A DNA stretch of 64,000 nucleotides from NCBI RefSeq assembly GCF_000422405.1, contig NZ_AULS01000001.1, forward strand, positions 310,001 through 374,000, in the 5' to 3' direction. The stretch comes from Microbacterium luticocti DSM 19459. Its GTDB lineage: Bacteria; Actinomycetota; Actinomycetes; Actinomycetales; Microbacteriaceae. The position numbers and the translations under genes are program-made. The notes below the pieces were generated by a model. The model made no database searches. It was given only the letters and a program-made list of their open reading frames with translations, and was not told where the DNA came from. This document shows positions 60,303 to 64,000 of the stretch, piece after piece (the first letter of the stretch is position 1; each line of letters starts with the position of its first letter).

Positions 60303-61538
60303 TCACGGGATCTGCCAGAACGTGTTTCCGCGGCCGTACATCAGGAAGATCCACACCCACTGCCCCGCCAGACACAGCGCCAGCACGACGCTGCGCCACC
60401 GTGTCGACCGCGGCACCGCGACCGCGCCCCAGGCGGGTGAGAGCGGCACCATCAGCCGGAACACGCTGGACTGCGGAAAGAACACCGCCAGCAGGTACAG
60501 CGCGTACGAGGCGAGCCAGAGCCGGATCTCGGCGCCCAGCCGCCGCACCCGCGGGTCGAACACCAGCGCGGCCGCCGCCAGCAGCACGAGCACGATCAGC
60601 GCGATGTGACCGACCGTCTCAGGCAGCCCCCAGGTGCGGAACCACAGCGCGGCGGCGTCCCAGAACCCGCGCCCGGGGACGAACCCGCTCTCGTCGACCC
60701 AGCCGCGCCGCCAGCTGAGCTCGGTGGCCATGTAGGCGTCCGCCCGCCCCGTCACGATCCCGGCGATCACCGGCCAGGCGAATCCGACGACGCAGCCGAG
60801 GGCGCCCAGGGCCACGATGTGCACGACGTGCCGGGCCGGCAACGGCTCGGTCCGCCGCATCCACCACCGCTGCACGCCGTGCAGACCGAGGAACAGCGCG
60901 AAGGCGAGCACCCCCGGCCGGGTGAACCCCATCAGCGGGATCAGCAGGTACAGCCACGCGTAGCGGCGGCGCATCGTCGCCCACACCGCCAGGAACACCC
61001 ACAGCAGGAACAGCGACTCGGCGTACCCGATCTGGAACACCGCCGCCACGGGTGCGCAGGCGAAGAACACCACCGCCCACGTCGCGGCATCCGTCGGCAG
61101 CCGCTCACGCAGCAGCCGGTACAGCACGAGGGATGCCAGATACCCGGCCACAAGCGAGATGAGGATCGCCGCGACCTGCCAGCCGGCACCGGGGCCCCCC
61201 AGCAGCCGGGCCAGATACGGGTACAGCGGCATGAACGCCCACCCGTTCTGCTGCACGGCACCGGTGGCGTCCACCGGCAGCCGGGTGGGGTACCCGTGCA
61301 CCGCGATGTACCAGTACCACTGCGCATCCCACCCCATGAGCAGGGTCCCCACCCCGGGGGCGGCGCCGAACCGGGACTCGGGGGTCGACAGTGCCGACGC
61401 CAGCGCGAACATGGCCGTGGTCACCACCCGGGCGGCCAGATAGAGCACGCCGATGCGCACCGCGGCCGGCAGGCGATGCCAGCTGCGGTCGCGGACGCGC
61501 TCGGCGCCGGGTCGCTCGGTCAGCGGCCCGCCAACCAC
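60303..61538 (-). CDS. PIG-V/mannosyltransferase-type integral membrane glycosyltransferase
   Basis: A 411-residue membrane protein with about nine to ten helices. The catalytic Asp lies in [16 protein letters not shown] after the first helix, the GT-C motif of PIG-V and the mycobacterial mannosyltransferases that use polyprenyl phosphomannose. [23 protein letters not shown] and the other loops fit. The start is a GTG (61538) overlapping the dapE end by 19 bases; no ATG matches the family start. The gene is probably cotranscribed with dapE. The acceptor is unknown. Confidence 0.82.
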   Translation of the reverse strand: MVGGPLTERPGAERVRDRSWHRLPAAVRIGVLYLAARVVTTAMFALASALSTPESRFGAAPGVGTLLMGWDAQWYWYIAVHGYPTRLPVDATGAVQQNGWAFMPLYPYLARLLGGPGAGWQVAAILISLVAGYLASLVLYRLLRERLPTDAATWAVVFFACAPVAAVFQIGYAESLFLLWVFLAVWATMRRRYAWLYLLIPLMGFTRPGVLAFALFLGLHGVQRWWMRRTEPLPARHVVHIVALGALGCVVGFAWPVIAGIVTGRADAYMATELSWRRGWVDESGFVPGRGFWDAAALWFRTWGLPETVGHIALIVLVLLAAAALVFDPRVRRLGAEIRLWLASYALYLLAVFFPQSSVFRLMVPLSPAWGAVAVPRSTRWRSVVLALCLAGQWVWIFLMYGRGNTFWQIP

Positions 61539-62596
61539 GTGCGCAGTCCCTGCTCGACCGCGTCGATCTGCCGGAGCGGGACCCGCTCCTGGTCGTGATG
61601 GGCCAGGTGCGGATCGCCGGGGCCGTAGTTGACCGCGGGGATGCCCAGCGCCGAGAAGCGCGCCACGTCGGTCCAGCCGTACTTCGGCGACGGAGTGGCG
61701 CCGACGGCGGCGAGGAACTCCTGGGCGAGCGGGGCGTCCAGTCCCGGGCGGGCTCCGGCTGCGGCATCCGTCACCTCGACGTCGAACCCCTCGAACACCG
61801 TGCGCACATGCGCGGCGGCCTTCTCGACGGTGCGGCTGGGCGCGAACCGGTAGTTGACCTCGACCTCGCACAGATCGGGGATGACGTTGCCGGCGACGCC
61901 ACCGGTGATGCGCACGGCGTTGAGCCCTTCGCGATAGACCAGGCCCTCGACCGCGACCTCACGGGGCCGGTACTCGGCCAGCCGTGCCAGCACCGGGGCG
62001 GCCGCGTGGATCGCGTTCTCGCCGATCCACGCACGGGCGCTGTGTGCGCGCACGCCGTGGGTGCGCACGACGGCGCGCAGCGTGCCGTTGCAGCCGCCTT
62101 CGACCGCACCGTCCGAGGGCTCGCCGAGGATCGCGAAGTCGGCCGCGAACAGGTCGGGGCGGTGCGCGGCGAGCCGGTTCAGTCCGTTCAGGTCGGCGGT
62201 GACCTCTTCGTGGTCGTACCACATCCAGGTGATGTCCACGCGCGGGTCGGCCAGTTCGGCGGCGAGCTTGAGCTGCACCGCGAGCCCGGCCTTCATGTCC
62301 ACCGTGCCGCGGCCCCACAGGTATGCCTCGCCGTCGACCTCGACCTCACGGGTGGGCAGGTTGCCGTTGATCGGGACCGTGTCGATGTGGCCGGCGATCA
62401 CGACCCGCTGCGCACGGCCGAGCTCGGTGCGGGCGACGATCGTGTCGCCGTCGCGGTGCACGCTCAGGTGCGGCAGGGCGCGCACGGCCTGATCGATCGC
62501 ATCCGCCAGCACGCTCTCATCGCCCGAGACGCTGGGGATGTCGCACACCGCACGGGTCAGCTCCACCGCGGACGAGGTCAGATCGAGCACCGGCAT
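61520..62596 (-). CDS. dapE: Succinyl-diaminopimelate desuccinylase
   Basis: A 358-residue M20 di-zinc enzyme that removes the succinyl group from N-succinyl-LL-DAP on the lysine/peptidoglycan pathway. Motifs are [13 protein letters not shown] (first metal ligand), [31 protein letters not shown] (Glu-Glu catalytic and metal pair), [13 protein letters not shown] and the late [16 protein letters not shown] with the last His ligand. TAGACT (minus strand, 62603-62608) six bases before ATG gives a leaderless mRNA. The gap to dapD (62597-62868) has no gene and carries a 70-base tandem repeat. Confidence 0.94.
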   Translation of the reverse strand: MPVLDLTSSAVELTRAVCDIPSVSGDESVLADAIDQAVRALPHLSVHRDGDTIVARTELGRAQRVVIAGHIDTVPINGNLPTREVEVDGEAYLWGRGTVDMKAGLAVQLKLAAELADPRVDITWMWYDHEEVTADLNGLNRLAAHRPDLFAADFAILGEPSDGAVEGGCNGTLRAVVRTHGVRAHSARAWIGENAIHAAAPVLARLAEYRPREVAVEGLVYREGLNAVRITGGVAGNVIPDLCEVEVNYRFAPSRTVEKAAAHVRTVFEGFDVEVTDAAAGARPGLDAPLAQEFLAAVGATPSPKYGWTDVARFSALGIPAVNYGPGDPHLAHHDQERVPLRQIDAVEQGLRTWLAGR

Positions 62597-62618
62597 CCCT
62601 CGAGTCTAGCCAGCCGGC

Positions 62619-62770
62619 CGCCGCCGATCCCGGCTCGTGTCGGCGCGGTACGGGCCGCTGCGCCCCGACGGCCTGCGCCCATGTTCGACCGCCGCCGCTC
62701 CCGGCTCGTGTGGCCCGTACGGCGCGCTGCGCCCCGACGGCCTGCGCCCGTGCCCGACCGCAGCCGGGGT
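62619..62770. repeat. ~70-bp tandem repeat between dapE and dapD
   Basis: Two copies, starting at 62619 and 62690, each with CCGGCTCGTGT and GCGCCCCGACGGCCTGCGCCC, plus the start of a third at 62759. The repeat occupies most of the dapE-dapD gap; the dapE -10 box lies just to its left and the dapD -10 box about 90 bases to its right. Confidence 0.8.
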
Positions 62771-62868
62771 GGCGCTCGATATGGGACCGCACGGTCCGTT
62801 CGTGTCCGGCACGGTGTGCGGGCCGCAATCCCGCCTTGCCGGCGGCGTGCCGGCGGTAGTTTGGAGGG

Positions 62869-63822
62869 GTGAGCAGCGAACGACAGGTCTTCGGGACGGG
62901 TGTGACGACGATCGCCGGTGACGGCACGGTGCTGGATGCCTGGTTCCCGACGCCGCGACTGGGGCTCGCCGACGGCACCACCGTCGCCACCCGCGCCGCC
63001 GACCTGCAGCGGCTGGTCGGGGACGATCCGCGCCGCGGGGTGCGCACCCAGATCGTGGAGCTGCAGATCGATCTCGATCAGGCCGTGGCATCCACCGCCG
63101 ACGCCTACCTCAGGCTGCATGCGCTGTCGCACCGCCTGGTGGCGCCGGGCGGGCTGAACCTGGACGGCGTCTTCGGCTTTCTGCCGACCGTCGCCTGGAC
63201 CAGCGCCGGCCCGATGCTGCCCGACGACGTCGACCGGCTGCGCCCGGCACTGCGGTCCGCGGGCATCCAGGTGCACGGGCTGGACAAGTTCCCGCGGTTG
63301 CTGGACTACGTCGTGCCGCCGGGGGTGCGCATCGCCGACGCGGCGCGCGTACGCCTGGGCGCACACCTGTCTCCGGGGACGACGGTGATGCACGAGGGGT
63401 TCGTGAACTTCAACGCCGGCACGCTGGGCGCCTCGATGGTCGAGGGCCGCATCTCGCAGGGCGTCGTCGTCGGCGACGGCAGCGACATCGGCGGCGGCGC
63501 CTCGATCATGGGCACGCTGTCGGGCGGTGGCACGCACCGGGTGTCGATCGGCGAGCGGTGTCTGCTGGGCGCGAACGCCGGCATCGGTATCTCGCTCGGC
63601 GACGACTGCGTGGTCGAGGCGGGCCTGTACGTCACTGCCGGCACCAAGGTCGTGCTCGTCGACGAGCCGGCGCGCGCCGACGGCTCCCGGCCGCAGGTCA
63701 AGGCCGCCGAGCTGTCGGGCCGGGCCGGGATGCTGTACCGCCGCAACTCGATCACCGGCGCCGTCGAGGCGCTGCGCCGCACCGGTGCGGGCATCACCCT
63801 GAACGAGGCACTGCACGCCTGA
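62869..63822 (+). CDS. dapD: 2,3,4,5-tetrahydropyridine-2,6-dicarboxylate N-succinyltransferase
   Basis: A 317-residue left-handed beta-helix acyltransferase that succinylates tetrahydrodipicolinate, the entry to the succinylase branch of lysine and DAP synthesis. The hexapeptide region ([34 protein letters not shown]...[19 protein letters not shown]) and the actinobacterial N-terminal domain are intact. The GTG start is odd in having GGAGGG directly before it, too close for a ribosome site. However, TAGTTT (62857-62862) six bases before GTG fits a leaderless start, which explains this. Divergent partner of dapE. Confidence 0.94.
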   Translation: MSSERQVFGTGVTTIAGDGTVLDAWFPTPRLGLADGTTVATRAADLQRLVGDDPRRGVRTQIVELQIDLDQAVASTADAYLRLHALSHRLVAPGGLNLDGVFGFLPTVAWTSAGPMLPDDVDRLRPALRSAGIQVHGLDKFPRLLDYVVPPGVRIADAARVRLGAHLSPGTTVMHEGFVNFNAGTLGASMVEGRISQGVVVGDGSDIGGGASIMGTLSGGGTHRVSIGERCLLGANAGIGISLGDDCVVEAGLYVTAGTKVVLVDEPARADGSRPQVKAAELSGRAGMLYRRNSITGAVEALRRTGAGITLNEALHA

Positions 63823-63836
63823 CGCGGGGTCCTGGC

Positions 63837-64000
63837 TGAGACACACCCACGCGGCGTGTCCCAGAACACGCGGGTTCGGGATGCCACATCCCTCGCCTTC
63901 TGAGACACACCCGCGTCGCATGTCCCAGAACCCGCGGGTTCGGGATGCCGCATCCTTCACCTTCTGAGACACACCGACAGTGACCGAGCAGCCGGCAGGC
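63837..64000. repeat. 64-bp intergenic tandem repeat with hairpin potential
   Basis: Two 64-base copies (63837-63900, 63901-63964) and the start of a third at 63965. Each begins TGAGACACACC, has GTGTCCCA or ATGTCCCA about ten bases later that can pair with TGAGACAC, and ends ATGCCRCATCCYTCRCCTTC. The 178 bases after dapD carry no gene. The array runs to the window end, so its full size is unknown. Confidence 0.88.

Overview
The window is about 70% G+C, gene-dense chromosomal DNA from an actinobacterium. It is most likely a member of the Microbacteriaceae such as Microbacterium. The evidence for this is DUF3039, DUF3107 and DUF3117 proteins, AdnA/AdnB-like helicase-nucleases, a UPF0182 membrane protein, the succinylase DAP route (dapD, dapE), and extensive use of leaderless promoters. 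The genus is an inference.

Layout. Bases 1-5.3 kb carry the end of a LigD-type ligase, a cation efflux transporter, the murI-rph-rdgB operon and divergent pncB. Bases 5.3-9 kb hold an ABC-2 permease and an ATPase with a very long repetitive N-terminus. Bases 9.2-13.3 kb hold a sugar-nucleotide-type nucleotidyltransferase and poorly characterised proteins, including a DUF4192 protein. Bases 13.3-17.3 kb form a cell-surface glycopolymer group: a family 2 glycosyltransferase and two CDP-glycerol glycerophosphotransferase-like enzymes. Bases 17.3-22.2 kb hold an HtrA-like protease, an aminotransferase, a nitrilase-family amidase, an AhpD-like protein and a flavin reductase-like protein.

Bases 22.2-28.45 kb are an accessory island of lower G+C inserted beside the initiator tRNA gene. 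Its core is a three-gene operon in which each gene overlaps the next by 4 bases. The operon encodes a serine recombinase, a 1070-residue protein joining a PD-(D/E)XK nuclease-like domain to leucine-rich-variant/HEAT-type repeats, and a DUF1643 protein. The recombinase promoter region is AT-rich and holds four TGTTCA/TGAACA boxes. This is the best candidate in the window for an undescribed system, possibly genome defence or mobile-element maintenance. The function is inferred only.

Bases 28.5-49 kb are core genome: tRNA-fMet, UPF0182, a PDZ/Lon-like protease, a DUF2342 protein, a cyclodehydratase-like protein, a UvrD2-like helicase, NudC, a phosphotransferase-like protein, AdnB, AdnA, DUF3107, a ferritin-like protein and a DEAD-box RNA helicase. 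From memory this order broadly matches the Mycobacterium tuberculosis Rv3193c-Rv3211 region. Bases 49.3-64 kb hold a SHOCT protein, a PHP phosphoesterase, an endonuclease/exonuclease/phosphatase-family protein, aminopeptidase P, a hydrolase, a general stress protein, a MgtE-N/CBS protein with DUF1003 and Mrp, TatB, an O-methyltransferase, DUF3117, a mannosyltransferase, dapE and dapD.

Two general properties stand out. First, many genes have a TANNNT -10 box ending 6-8 bases before the start codon, which points to leaderless mRNAs and fixes several start sites. Second, short intergenic or 3'-terminal tandem repeats recur (15, 18, 24, 27, 33-38, 64 and about 70 bp), and the word GGATGCC/GGCATCC is clearly over-represented.
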